Source: Leptodontidium sp. MPI-SDFR-AT-0119 (lineage: Eukaryota > Ascomycota > Leotiomycetes > Helotiales > Leptodontidiaceae). Taken from it: a stretch of DNA of 64,000 nucleotides. Made by a program: the position numbers and the translations under genes. The stretch spans positions 310,001 through 374,000 of the forward strand of contig JAHLEZ010000007.1 in assembly GCA_020726505.1 (NCBI GenBank), read 5' to 3'. Below the pieces are notes generated by a model. That model did no database searches. It saw only the letters and a list, made by a program, of their open reading frames with translations, and was not told the DNA's origin. Positions 38,596 to 48,877 of the stretch are shown here, one piece after another (position 1 is the stretch's first letter; every line of letters starts with the position of its first letter).

Positions 38596-39533
38596 CTACA
38601 CAATCAACGCAGCACCCAACAACAACAATCCCATCACTCCAATTGGCTTCAACGAATCAGCGGCACCGTTGAAGGGGGTGGTCGAAGGCGCAGGGATGGT
38701 GGTACCAGTGCTCAAGGTTGTGGCAGTATAAGTTGCGTTTCCTGGGTGCGCGAGAATCGAGGTTGTGGTTGGTACTGGGTAAGTCTCGATTGCGGTGGTC
38801 GAGGCAGAGGCGGTTGGGTAGGGCGCTACTATTATTCTCATTAGCAAATCTCACATCAAGATATTCATTCCTTGGAGAGATTGAACGTACCGGTTGGTGT
38901 ACCCGTTTGCGCAGCACTGAAAGAGCTGATGATCGGAACAACACCATCACCACTTCCCTCCTTTGAGGCAGCAAAACACTCATTCCTCAAAGACGCAGCA
39001 AAGGACTTGTTAGATCCTGGCGATGTAACGTAGGATTCGTATGCTGCTTCACAGGCATCACAGGCCTCCTTCTGGACAGCACAGAGAGATTGATTGGCAC
39101 CTGGAGCAGATCCGCAATCAAGTCTCTGCTGATCACAAGTGCTCGCTGCAGTCGTGGTTGCTGGCGCAGAAGAAGTTGCGGAAGCAACAGCAGAAGTAGT
39201 AGAAGTTGGGGTAGTCCCAGCAACTGTCAAGCTTGAGATGATTGGTAGGACACCATTTCCATCGCCAACAGCTGAGGCAGCAAAACACTCATTGCGGAGG
39301 GATGCGGCGAGGGATTTGTTGGAGTTTGGAGAGGTGATGTAGGCTTCGTAGGCGGCTTCGCAGGCATCGCAGGCCTCCTTCTGGACAGCACAGAGGGATT
39401 GATTTGCTCCTGGGGCAGCGCCGCAGGCCAATCGTTGTTGGTCGCAGGTGCTGGATTGTCGGGAGGTAAGGGAAGGGGTAGCGAGAGCGTTGGATGCCAG
39501 GCTGGCTAGGAGGAGGAGGGTTTGGTAATGCAT
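38596..39533 (-). CDS. Secreted GPI-anchored protein with two six-cysteine modules
   Basis: Exons 38891-39533 and 38596-38828 on the minus strand encode 291 residues. The intron 38829-38890 has a GTACGT donor. A signal peptide (MHYQTLLLLASLASNALA) is followed by two copies of a roughly 58-residue module beginning CDQQRLACGAAPGANQSLC and containing KEACDACEAAYE and RNECFAAS, with six cysteines each. Between them lies a Ser/Thr/Ala-rich linker suited to O-glycosylation. After the second module comes a Thr/Ser/Pro-rich stalk, then FNGAADSLKPIG and a hydrophobic C-terminal tail (VMGLLLLGAALIV), a typical GPI-attachment signal. The product is therefore expected at the plasma membrane or wall. The modules are about 85% alike, indicating internal duplication. 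It does not match CFEM (eight cysteines). The function is unknown; wall structure or host contact are possible. Confidence 0.85.
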
Positions 39534-41800
39534 TTTGATGTGTTGCTTGGTGGGAAGGAAAACAATTGTATTGTTGTTGTTTTCTTGGTGTACAAGTTCC
39601 GGGAATTGATGTTGGTAGTTTGATTTAACTGCTGATGAGAGAAAGTAAGGAAACAAAAACAAGAACGGGGTGAGCTTTCCATTTATACTTATCTCCAGAA
39701 CCCTGCAGGGGCAAACACAAGTGTACCATCGGACCACAGAAATGATCCAGCCATCCAAAAATGGTTCTCGTATTCTCGATTCTCTGATGTCATGTTGACT
39801 TACTTCCCCGAACGACCTTGGTTTGTCGCCGTTACTAATCCGATTGTACCTGAGCTATGCCGTTTAAGGAAAATGAATAAGTGGAATTTAGAAACACGGA
39901 GCGGCGCGCAAGGGGCAAGAGGCTTGAATAAGGATGTGGCGTTTCGTTTATGCAGGTTTGACGGCCAGGGGAATACGAGGTTAATAAGCATTGCTGGGCA
40001 TTCTTGGCTAATGGAATTCAATTGTTGTCGAAGATGGAAAATGCAAATTGCTCTGCCTGATTGTCCAGTGTTTGATACATTCCACAATAACCCGTCATTG
40101 TCTGTATCCGCCTGAACCCTGATGAAGTGGTTTCAAATCTTCTCCCTAAACCACCTCTGAGACTTCCTGTATCTCACTCAGTATCTTGTTTTTATCCCAT
40201 TGCATCCGCATCCAAGAGTAGAAGTACAACATCGTCGGGAATGTTCATTAATCAATTGTTGGGGCAATTTATAGTAGAAACAGATAACATCCGAAGTCTT
40301 CTGCCCTTGCATTAGCAGTCTTTTTGCCTGCGGGAGAGATGCAACCTCCACTACGAGTTCATCCGCCACGAGTACGCTTAGTCACCAATATCATCTTCTG
40401 GGTCCTTCGGGTCTTTTAATTGGTCTGGATCTATCTATATATTGTCTCCGTTCCCATCACAGTACTCATATTCCTGGATTTCGTTGATTCTCGGTTGGTG
40501 CCAGTGGTGGCAAGGGCTTTTGGTTTTCCCGCGTGCGAAAAGTGACCTAAGAATTCTGCACGCCCAACGTGTAGCCGGTGTCAAACTGTGACTGGTAAGG
40601 AACTTCGGAACCGTTACTAAGATTTGAATGGGCCAAGAGAGCGAATGGTAGGTGTTCCCGTGGCTGGCAACTTCAATCTTTCCTCTCTCCTCAACTCGAC
40701 CCCATGCCAATTTTGTTTAAACTGGCAGTGATGATTCCAAGTTCGTGATCAGATATGATCATTGATCAAAGGAGGGGGAATTGCTATGCGGAATTTGAAC
40801 TTGAAATTCGGAGCAATGCAATTTTTATCTCTTATCTTTTATTTTCTGGTTTTTAACATCGAAAAAAAATGAACAGTGCTCTTAATTTGATCTTTCGGAG
40901 TGGAAATCAAATGCTCGTGTTTCAATATTACCTGTACTGGTCTGAATACATAAGATACCCAGATGTATGTGAACATTGGAAGTGCGCATCAGTGCGGAGT
41001 TTGGTGGCCACCAATAATTGTATCAGTAACGCAATGTGCGTTTACTCAGCCGCTGCAAACTAATTTGGCCTAGTTCCACTGTTGAAAGCAGAATAAACTT
41101 GTAACCAGATGCTGGATGAAGTGACTGTAAAGATACTGATATTGTAGTGCCATCTTCGCAATATATCGTCTTTTCTCGTGACGAATTTGCCCTACCTTTT
41201 CGTTTAATTATATGCACACGTTCAAAAATCAGGTCAGATCCAGCTAACAGCGCTAATATTGATCATTCGAAACCATCTTTCATTATTTAGATTCTTAGCT
41301 CTAAAGCATAAATTATTTGACTCTCTGTTGTGACATTTGAACGTCATTTTGCTGTGTTTTGGACTGGCGAAAAATAGCCGAAGCGACGATGCTCGGAACT
41401 GTGAGTGATTCAGATAGGTAAAGGCAAAGAGCTAGGAGAGCCTTAATTAGGTAGGTAGAGAGTTACGGCACAAGAGGCCCCCTAAGTGAAATTTCATTTC
41501 CTCAACTCTTCGCTAAATCTGCGCTAACCGCCTTCGACTCAGAAACTATTCTGTAACCATCCAGGCAGTCCAGTTCCCAATTCCACGACACTGGATCAGT
41601 TTCCAATCCCACCACGCATATATTGAGGCTTTCTTTCCAGAGATGCATACAAACTTTACAACTCTCAAACTCAACTTCAAAAGCCACAAAGACACAATTC
41701 TCAACTTCTCTCCCTAATATCCAACCTAATTCGGGTTTACCTCATCCAGCCTCGTCTACCTAGACCAAATAAAGAATAGCTTTCACATCTGCTTATCAAA
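39534..41800. other. Long intergenic region, no gene recognised
   Basis: 2.3 kb. The left end carries the promoter of the GPI-anchored protein gene. The remainder is AT-rich with scattered short frames lacking domains. The last 150 bases form the upstream region of the DnaJ-domain locus. Confidence 0.5.
39682..39687 (-). promoter_or_regulatory. TATA box of GPI-anchored protein gene
   Basis: On the minus strand the context reads AAGTATAAATGG, about 150 bases upstream of the ATG at 39533. Its strength and spacing fit a core promoter of a well-expressed gene. Confidence 0.5.
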
Positions 41801-42156
41801 ATGTCGACATCCGCCATGTCGCCGGACTACTACCAACTCCTCAGCGTTGAAACAGATTTCGACATCGAAGACATGAAGGCAAAATATCATGCTCTTGCAC
41901 TGCGTCTTCATCCAGACAAGAACCCGGACAATGAGCAGCGTGAGCAAAATTAATCATATAAATCAATTAATATTTGATTAATTTGATTTGATTTGATTTT
42001 GATTAATTAATCTAGATTAATCTAGATTAATCTGATTAATGACTTTTTTATTTAAATATTTATATATAATATAAGAATAGATTAAATAAGCGAGTACTTT
42101 AATAAATAAAGAATGAATTAAAGAATAATCAACTTATGAACTACTTAATTAAATAA

Positions 42157-42210
42157 GGCCACAGCTAAATCCACTCATGGAAATAGCTAAATCAACTCAT
42201 GCCAAGGAAT
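42157..42210 (+). repeat. Left terminal inverted repeat of nested element
   Basis: Exact reverse complement of 42643-42696 over 54 bases. It begins GGCCACAGC. Confidence 0.95.
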
Positions 42211-42236
42211 TTCGGGGAATCCGCTGCGTGCATTTA

Positions 42237-42506
42237 TCACCCTTGCCCCATATGGCAACCGCGTTTTTTGGAACCAGTATTCAAGCGCTTTCTCCTAGAA
42301 TGTGTCTCTAATTGCTTCCCCTTTGGCTTGTATTTCCCTTCACGATCGTAGACAAATACGACACGTCGTGACTTCAAATCTCGCTGTATAAAAGCATAGC
42401 CATTAGCTTTAGCATGTGCTTGTATAGCAGAAAAGCCGGCAGTAATATCGTTATAAATTCCTACAGGCGGCGCAGGGCCGTAAGGTTCGCCAGTGAAGGT
42501 TAACAT
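42237..42506 (-). pseudogene. MULE transposase N-terminal fragment (FAR1/WRKY-GCM1-like domain)
   Basis: Eighty-nine residues on the minus strand. The part from PPVGIYNDITAGFSAIQAHA through AKANGYAFIQRDLKSRRVV and FVYDREGKYKPKG to a THSRRKR...RGC ending matches the zinc-finger DNA-binding domain at the start of Mutator-like transposases. The catalytic DDE part is absent: the frame runs into the terminal repeat at 42237. It is a deletion remnant of the autonomous element and cannot transpose by itself. Confidence 0.65.
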
Positions 42507-42642
42507 AGCTGTGGAAGTGTGAATAGCTTCAAAGTTGACTCAGGCAAGTTGAGGATATTCAAGATGCATAGGTGGCCCTTGCCGCGCAGTACAAATTAGT
42601 ATGGTGGGGCAAGGGTGATAAATGCACCCGGTGTGCCATAAG

Positions 42643-42696
42643 ATTCCTTGGCATGAGTTGATTTAGCTATTTCCATGAGTGGATTTAGCTGTGGCC
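42643..42696 (-). repeat. Right terminal inverted repeat of nested element
   Basis: Reverse complement of 42157-42210 with no mismatch, which implies a fairly recent insertion or deletion-derivative amplification. Confidence 0.95.
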
Positions 42697-44533
42697 TTAA
42701 ATAAATAATAAACTAACTAATAAACTAACTAAACTAAATAAAGTATGTTTCTTACTCTATTTGGGTTAAGCGAGGCTCTCTAGATTAACCGAGACTCTTA
42801 GACTTTAACTGATTCTATTATTAGTATATACTAACCCTCTTTAAGCTTAGTTTTATAATCTAGTCCTAATTAGGATGCGGCTCTTATATTAATCAAATTA
42901 ATCAATTAATGCTTGATTAATTTGATTTGATTTGATTTGATTATGATTAATCAAGATTTTACTTGATTTGAATATGATTAATAGCCATTAATCAAATCAA
43001 ATCAAATCATTTTTTACGCTGACAATGAGAATGCTACTTCTCAATTCCAAGAGGTGCTTCCACCAAAATCTAATCACTCCTACAAAGCTTTCGTGTTCCA
43101 CATGCTAATGAAGTCCGGCTTAACATTGCTTTTGCCACTCTGACCGATCCCCATAAGCGTCAGCTTTACGACATCAAAATCAACAAGTTTAAGGTCAGCG
43201 GCATTGAGCTTGCCGAAATTAATTCAACCAATCTCAACTGCAAAGCAGCCAAAGCTCGAACTAAGGGGCACGGAAATCACGCCACATGCGAAGATGCCAC
43301 AAAGGAGGACGAGCGAAAGCCAGTGGAACCCTTCACAGGGACACCCGAAGAGATATTTAAGCAAGAACAAGACACCTTTCGTAGATTCCGGCAAGTGATA
43401 GACATTAACAACGCCACGCATCATGGTAAGACAGCTGCATTTGTTCGTCGACAGGCGGAACGGACGAAAAATTCGTCCAAAAGGGGCAACATGAGGAAGG
43501 AACGGATGTCCCACGATTGCTTGGACGATGAAGCCATGAAAGAAAGCTTTGAGGCTTTTCGGCGATGGGAGCAGGGAAAGGCTGCTGCTATGGCGCTTGA
43601 ATACTCTGAATCTCAGCAGCAAAATTCTACGCCCCGGATTAGAAGTGATCCAACGACAACAAACGGGCTCGACATAGTGGCAGGACAAGGTCCAGACCAC
43701 CCAACTGGCCGAAGGAGAAATCCAAACACGCCTCTGTCAAAAAAAAAGAAAATGCTTTGAAGGAGAAGCTGAAAAAAGCTAAGCAGAAAGCCCAAAACGC
43801 AAAAGACACCGCCGTGTTTGCTGAGGGACTTGCCCGCGTCAAGAAACAGCAGGCTAGGCAAGCGATCGAGAGCAACGCACAACCCAAAGATAAAGATGCA
43901 AAACGCAATGTCAAAGAACCTCAGACTAGTGTCAATAGTCACACCCTCTCGAAGACAAATCATAGTTCCAAGGTCCGCAATTCCTCAACAAGGGAGTCGG
44001 CTTGTCTCCCACATTCTCACCGTAGTCGCAAGGCTCAATCTTTTGTGGGCACATTTGAAGAATACGAAGATGATAAGAATGATGGGGATTACCCAAACCC
44101 TCTGGAGGACAGCGATGATGAGTGTATGACAGGCTACATTGCAGGTCTGAAAGAAGCCTCAGTAGCTCAATTGCAGACACCTGAACAGCCTGCCAACACG
44201 AAGTTTGACGGTATCATGAAAGAAAAGCAAGCCAAAAAGGCCGAAAACTACAAATCCTTCTCGGAAAGAACTGTCGAGGACAATTCATCGGATGCCAGCA
44301 GTCTGGAAAGAGCTAGGGAAAATCATGGCGGTCCTTCATCTCAAGTCAGGGCCTGGATCCAGACAAGGGCAAATGAGATGCAAGAAGAGGAGTTGAATTC
44401 CATGGATCTTCTTGGACCGGACTCTTTCGTCCAGTATATCGTTTCAGCTACTGTGATCAGAGCTATGCGGCATGAGTCCAAATCACAGAGCGGCTCCTTG
44501 GGAAGAACGGTTGCTCCCAAGTTTTACATCTGA

Positions 44534-45016
44534 CTATACAGTACAGCTCTTTTATTAATGATTTAGCTCACAATTTCTTTGATTTGTTTCTCTGTAACAT
44601 AACCTAGACTTTTTAGTGAATAAATAATACTTTTTCATCGGATTTAATGTGCCTTGCAAGATTGAAAATTTCAAGAAAATTTCAGGAACATTACTCGTGA
44701 TGATACTGTCTGTCATAAAGGTTAGACTAAACAATTTGGTAGCAAGAATTCAGCAATGAACTATTCAGCCAAAAGCGCTACTAGTAGCAGAGCCATTCTT
44801 TCATCTGTGGAATCATCGATCGTGGGGCGGGGACTCGCATTCGTATGTACGACCTATCAGAATCCTAGCGTTGGGTAAGCTGAGCTCACCGGGCAGAATA
44901 TGGTGTACGAAGTACGACCTCATCGCCTGACCATGATAAAGGCTGACAAGGTCCCTTCAAATCCGTAAGTCCTTGTCAACAGACACATCATAACCTTTCG
45001 TCTCAAATCCTCTGCA
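44534..45016. other. Intergenic region, no gene seen
   Basis: AT-rich sequence between the DnaJ relic and the methyltransferase. It contains the latter's promoter; no distinct motif stands out. Confidence 0.5.
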
Positions 45017-46025
45017 ATGGCGGAGGAGAACAACGAGACATACTTTGTGCCGCGTGATGAGCGAGAGATAGAACGGTAAGTCGCGAATCATTCATTCGTA
45101 TTTGAATTCGGAAGGCTGACTGTAGCAGCTTGAAGAATCAGCATTTCTTCTTGGTCGATCTCTGCAATGGCATTCTTCAGCCGAATGTTGGCCCAGCTGG
45201 ATCATTCAGAAATATTGCCGATGTAGGAACCGGATCGGGGTTCGTATAGCCTCCGTGTTTAGTAATACGCTGGCTGATAGTACCTCATAGTATCTGGCTC
45301 GAGGAGTTTGCGAAAACGCTTGAAGAGGCTGCTCCTGTCGAGCGGACCTTCATTGGCTTTGACGTTTCGACTTTAATGTTTCCTCGGGCCCCAGTTGAAG
45401 GGTTCAACTTTATCCAGCACGATGCGCGAAAGCCTTTCCCAGTTTCAGAACAGGAAAAGTACGATTTGGTGCATCTGAGACTCTTGGCTGCGGCATTCAA
45501 AGAGGAAGATATCAAAGGGGTTGTTGAGAACGTGGTATCAATTCTGAGTAAGCATAGCTTGTCAGGCGGTCTTGTGATATTTGATTAAAACCTCATGTTA
45601 TAGAACCAGGAGGATATCTTCAGTGGGAAGATGCCGACGTCGGAGCTCGTTTTGGCCCGGAGACAGGCTCGGTCAAGATGAAAGCAGTGAGGGCGATGAA
45701 GCTGGAGCTGTTCAATCAGAACAACATTATCACCAACTTGCCAACCGCAGTCATGCGGGAGTTGGCAACTCATTCCGATGTTGAAATCCTAGACCAAGCG
45801 GAGTATCCAACTTTAGGGCGACCAGATATGAAGACCAGGATCAACGAGATGTATTGCGATGTCTTGACACTGGTGCTTCAAGTCGCTCGCAAAGCTATTC
45901 CCAAATACGAGAGTCTTGATGTGGAAGGGACGATGCGGGAGCTGATGGATGAGTTTGAAGAGAAAGATCTGGTTTTTGTTGATAATTTCATGGTTATCAC
46001 GGCAAGGAAACAAAGAAGGGTATGA
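45017..46025 (+). CDS. Class I SAM-dependent methyltransferase, LaeA/UMTA type
   Basis: Exons 45017-45075, 45129-45239, 45291-45547 and 45604-46025 give 282 residues. The protein opens with a short leader, then ERLKNQHFFLVDLCNG, then SAM motif I (IADVGTGSGIWLEEF). Later come FIGFDVST, the acidic post-I segment, YDLVHLRLLAAAF and KPGGYLQWEDAD (motif III region), all in family order. These fungal enzymes transfer methyl groups to small molecules or act like the LaeA regulator; the substrate cannot be told here. The intron 45240-45290 has an unusual GTTCGT donor that splits the glycine-rich motif, but joining it restores GTGSGIW exactly. It is followed on the same strand by a P450 and a flavoenzyme, a typical tailoring-enzyme order, but no backbone synthase is present. 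Confidence 0.85.
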
Positions 46026-46616
46026 TACGCAGCAGCCCAAACAACACGCCCTTGTTCATCTATGTGGGATGTCACTCCCCTATGCAGAGCCAGGATACCG
46101 GCCTCTTGATCTGGCTTAGTGATGTGGAAGTCTGACATGCATCGGGACAAGACTTTACCCAGGCCCCTTGTTTAGGAGAAAATTATGGGGAAGGATTCTC
46201 GCATTGGACTACGTGAAAAGACCAATTCGACCAAGAAAAAAGCATCCAATAGCGATGGGAGGTTCATACATGCGGTGTTGAAGCCGAACCTGGCAGATCA
46301 TTCAAATCGAGGTTTTGACCGGGTCAGTTGTTGCTACACTGGCAGTGCATCCCAGAAACAGTCCACGATGTGGTAACGCAGGGGTACAAGATGTATTCCT
46401 CCAATCACAAGACACTAATGCATTTCCTGCAGCGTAGATCCTAAGCGCTACGAAACGAGAATGATATGTTTGTCAGCCTCAGAAATTGTCCACTAACTTC
46501 GGCATTTGAGAATGTGCACAATCCAAGAAGCTTTAGGCGCATCCATGGACCATAAATACTTCATCTTTTCCTTGTGGTATTTCGATTAATGGCCATTAAT
46601 CAATGAATTTGAAAAT
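46026..46616. other. Intergenic region upstream of the P450
   Basis: No gene recognised. A palindrome, ATTAATGGCCATTAAT, lies at about 46,585-46,600, close to the ATG at 46617. Confidence 0.5.
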
Positions 46617-48445
46617 ATGCCATTCAACCGTTTCTCTGGGCCTGACAAGTGGTCGATGACCACGGCTTTTACGACGATAATCTTGTCTTACGTTACCTAC
46701 CTCATCGGGGTTGCAATTCACCGTCTGTACTTCAGTCAATATGCCAAATTTCCAGGACCCAAACTGGCTGCTTTAACATATGGATACATGTTCTACTACG
46801 ATGCAATTGTCGGTGAAGGGCAGTACATGTACAAGATCAAAGATCTGCATGAGGAGTATGGTGAGTTGTTAATCCAACAGCTCCATTGCCGAGTATTGAC
46901 AAGGATGTTGCAGACAGCCCAATCATCCGAATCAGCCCTCACGAACTCCACATAATAGACCCAGATTTCTACGAGGTGCTATTTGCCGGTGCTAGTTCGA
47001 AACGAGATAAACCTCCGACATGGTCGCATGCCTTTTCAAATGTCGACTCGGCTTTTGGGACGATCTCCCACGAGAAGCATCGCGTGCGTCGGAGTGCTAT
47101 CGCACCTTTCTTCTCGTCCAGCTCTCTGCGCAAGTTAGAGCCGCTGATACAGGAGAATATTGATCGCTTGATTACTGTTTTTCGTCGGTATCAAAGCACT
47201 GGAGAACCGATTCCACTTCGGCCAGCGTTTGGAGCCTTGACGAGCGACATCATTGCAGAGTACTGTTTTGGAGTTAGTGAGAATTATGTCGACGCTCCGG
47301 GTTTCAATGTGATGGTCTTGGAAACCACTGATGTCTTGACTGATACCATGCACATCACGGTGCAGTTGCAGTGGCTTCCGACACTCTTGAACTCGCTGCC
47401 GGATGCCATCGTTGTTGGGATGTTTGGACCTGGAATGGGAAAGGTATTGGAGCTGAAGCGAGTGAGTATCAATGTGCAGATACAGCACGAACAAGCTAAC
47501 TTCTCCAAGCACTGCATCCAGAAAATCAAGGAGACAGTCAAATCACGAGGTGACTACCGAGACGTCAAGCACCGCACGATCTTCCATGATCTGATAGACA
47601 GCCCGACACTTCCCGAGCAGGACAAATCTGTCGATCGTTTATGGCAAGAAGCTCAGCTGTTCCTCGCCGCTGGCACGGTGACGACAGCCACATCGATCTC
47701 AGCCGCTTTGGTGTATCTCTTGCTGGACAAATCTAGGCTTCAGGTATTGTTGGAGGAACTGGAAACTGCTGTGCCAAACATTGCAAGTCCACCAAAACAA
47801 GCCGACTTGGAGAAATTGCCGTATTTGGTGAGCTAAAGGCCGGTTCTCATTGCTAGGCAATCCATATCTGACGGTTGCAGCATGCGGTTGTCCAAGAGAC
47901 TCTCAGACTTGTGTCTGGTGTCTCATATCGTTTGACACGCTCCAGCCCAACAGAGACTCTGCGTCTTGGAAAGTGGTCAATCCCACCCAATGTAAGTCAG
48001 AAGTATATCCTAATGCATTAGAAGTTATCACTGACATTGAAAGACTGCATTGAGTATGCATGGGCCGTTGATACACCACTCTGAAAAGGTGTATCCAGAG
48101 CCTTGGTCATTCATCCCAGAGCGTTGGCTCGCATTCCCAACTCCAGCAGGTCTGCCACAGAGGCCGGAGGGTATTCCACGTGTAAGCCAGAAGTATTTGG
48201 TACCATTCTCAAAAGGCACTCGTAACTGTGTCGGTCAACCGATGGCTTATTCCGAGCTTTTTATGACACTGGCAAATGTTCTCAGAACTTTTGCACGACT
48301 TGAGAGAGACGATGCAGGAACTATTATCGGAGTCAGTGGCATGAACCTTTATGAGACTGATCGTAGGGATGTGGATATGAAGCGTGATTTTGGATTTCCA
48401 TCACCTGAGAAAGGAAGGGGAAATATGAGAATTGTACTACAATGA
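46617..48445 (+). CDS. Cytochrome P450 monooxygenase
   Basis: Exons 46617-46860, 46914-47461, 47510-47827, 47881-47991 and 48044-48445 give 540 residues. An N-terminal membrane anchor (FTTIILSYVTYLIGVAI) is followed by the proline hinge KFPGPKLAAL. The I-helix reads FLAAGTVTTATS, the K-helix ExxR is ETLR (Glu376, Arg379), the PERW motif is FIPERWLA, and the haem loop is FSKGTRNCVG with Cys469 as the iron ligand. All hallmark residues are present. The enzyme is expected at the endoplasmic reticulum and needs a P450 reductase. Sequence style resembles the trichodiene-oxygenase-like group (CYP58 and relatives), but the substrate is unknown. Intron 47462-47509 is 48 bp, in frame and stop-free; it is taken as an intron because it has GTGAGT, an AGCTAAC branch point and AG. 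Confidence 0.9.
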
Positions 48446-48877
48446 GTGTTCGTAGTGCCAAAACCTGATGTTAATTCAGCATAACCGGATTCTTTCTGGG
48501 GTATCTAATTATCCATCTAGAACCTTGTTCTTCTTCTTAGTACATAGTGAAATTATAATCATTGGGAAATGAATCCTATGGTAACAAAGGACTTGGTTCC
48601 AGTAGCTAGCCTTGTCGATGGTCAATCATACGTATCCGTGTAAACCGTGTCGATGCAGACCATCTGAATACTCTTTCTGATGGAATTTTACAATGGCCAC
48701 TCTCACACCACATAGTGTCGGCATTTCCAGTAAGGCGATGACCTCGTTGCTGACAATTACCCCACATTTCGGCCCTACGGTTATGGAGCACTACTAGCAT
48801 CTCCGCGGCCCCCTACTGAGATACAAATAGACTCGCTACAACCCTTTTGCTGCTGGTCGCTCACTGCACAACTCGAA
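48446..48877. other. Intergenic region, no gene seen
   Basis: AT-rich spacer holding the P450 3' end and the promoter of the nitronate monooxygenase gene. Confidence 0.5.

Larger units (their letters stand above)
42157..42696. mobile_element. Nested Mutator-like (MULE) element, deleted derivative
   Basis: 540 bp inserted inside the hAT-like element. It is flanked by the 8 bp direct repeat TTAAATAA (42149-42156 and 42697-42704). Its terminal inverted repeats are perfect for 54 bp (42157-42210 against 42643-42696). After a mismatched gap they match again for 23 bp (42228-42250 against 42605-42627), so the full repeat is about 93 bp. Long inverted repeats and a MULE-like protein fragment inside support the Mutator superfamily; fungal Hop is the known comparison. 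Each end contains two copies of an AGCTAAATC-ACTCATG motif about 24 bp apart, possible transposase-binding sites. Confidence 0.8.
41936..43021. mobile_element. Non-autonomous hAT-like DNA transposon, host of a nested element
   Basis: The element is flanked by the 8 bp direct repeat ACAATGAG (41928-41935 and 43022-43029). Its ends are inverted: it starts CAGCGT and ends ACGCTG. An 8 bp target duplication with CAG-type short terminal repeats is the hAT pattern. Both subterminal regions carry dense TGATTAAT/TTGATT motifs, and a roughly 50 bp stretch (from 41971 and again near 42900) is present at both ends in direct orientation. No transposase is encoded outside the nested insertion. Without that insertion the element would be about 538 bp, so it is a MITE-like derivative. 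It lies in the J-domain exon of the DnaJ locus. Confidence 0.8.
41801..44533 (+). pseudogene. DnaJ (J-domain) protein gene disrupted by a transposon
   Basis: The frame from 41801 encodes a J-domain start: PDYYQLLSVETDFDIEDMKA, then YHALALRLHPDKNPDNE with the essential HPD motif. At 41936 it is cut by a 1,086 bp mobile element flanked by an 8 bp duplication. Beyond the element, from 43022, it resumes as NATSQFQE, and after a probable intron as VRLNIAFATLTDPHKRQLYD, the expected last J-domain helices. The splice at 43,060-43,112 does not restore frame exactly; one base appears missing. A charged Lys/Glu-rich tail follows. Its frame is broken again at a nine-A run (43739-43747): one frame stops at 43760 and the other continues as NALKEKLKKAKQKAQ to 44533. 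J-domain proteins stimulate Hsp70 partners. This copy has at least three lesions and cannot make a full protein. Confidence 0.85.

Noticed and set aside
42157..42704. Nested element as a TA-duplicating mariner/pogo insertion
   Set aside because: TA does flank a slightly longer version of the repeats, but an 8 bp duplication TTAAATAA fits the GGCC-starting ends, and the encoded fragment is Mutator-like.
46585..46600. ATTAATGGCCATTAAT palindrome near the P450 start as a further copy of the hAT-like element
   Set aside because: Only a short palindrome similar to one motif in the element is present; there are no terminal repeats or target duplication around it.
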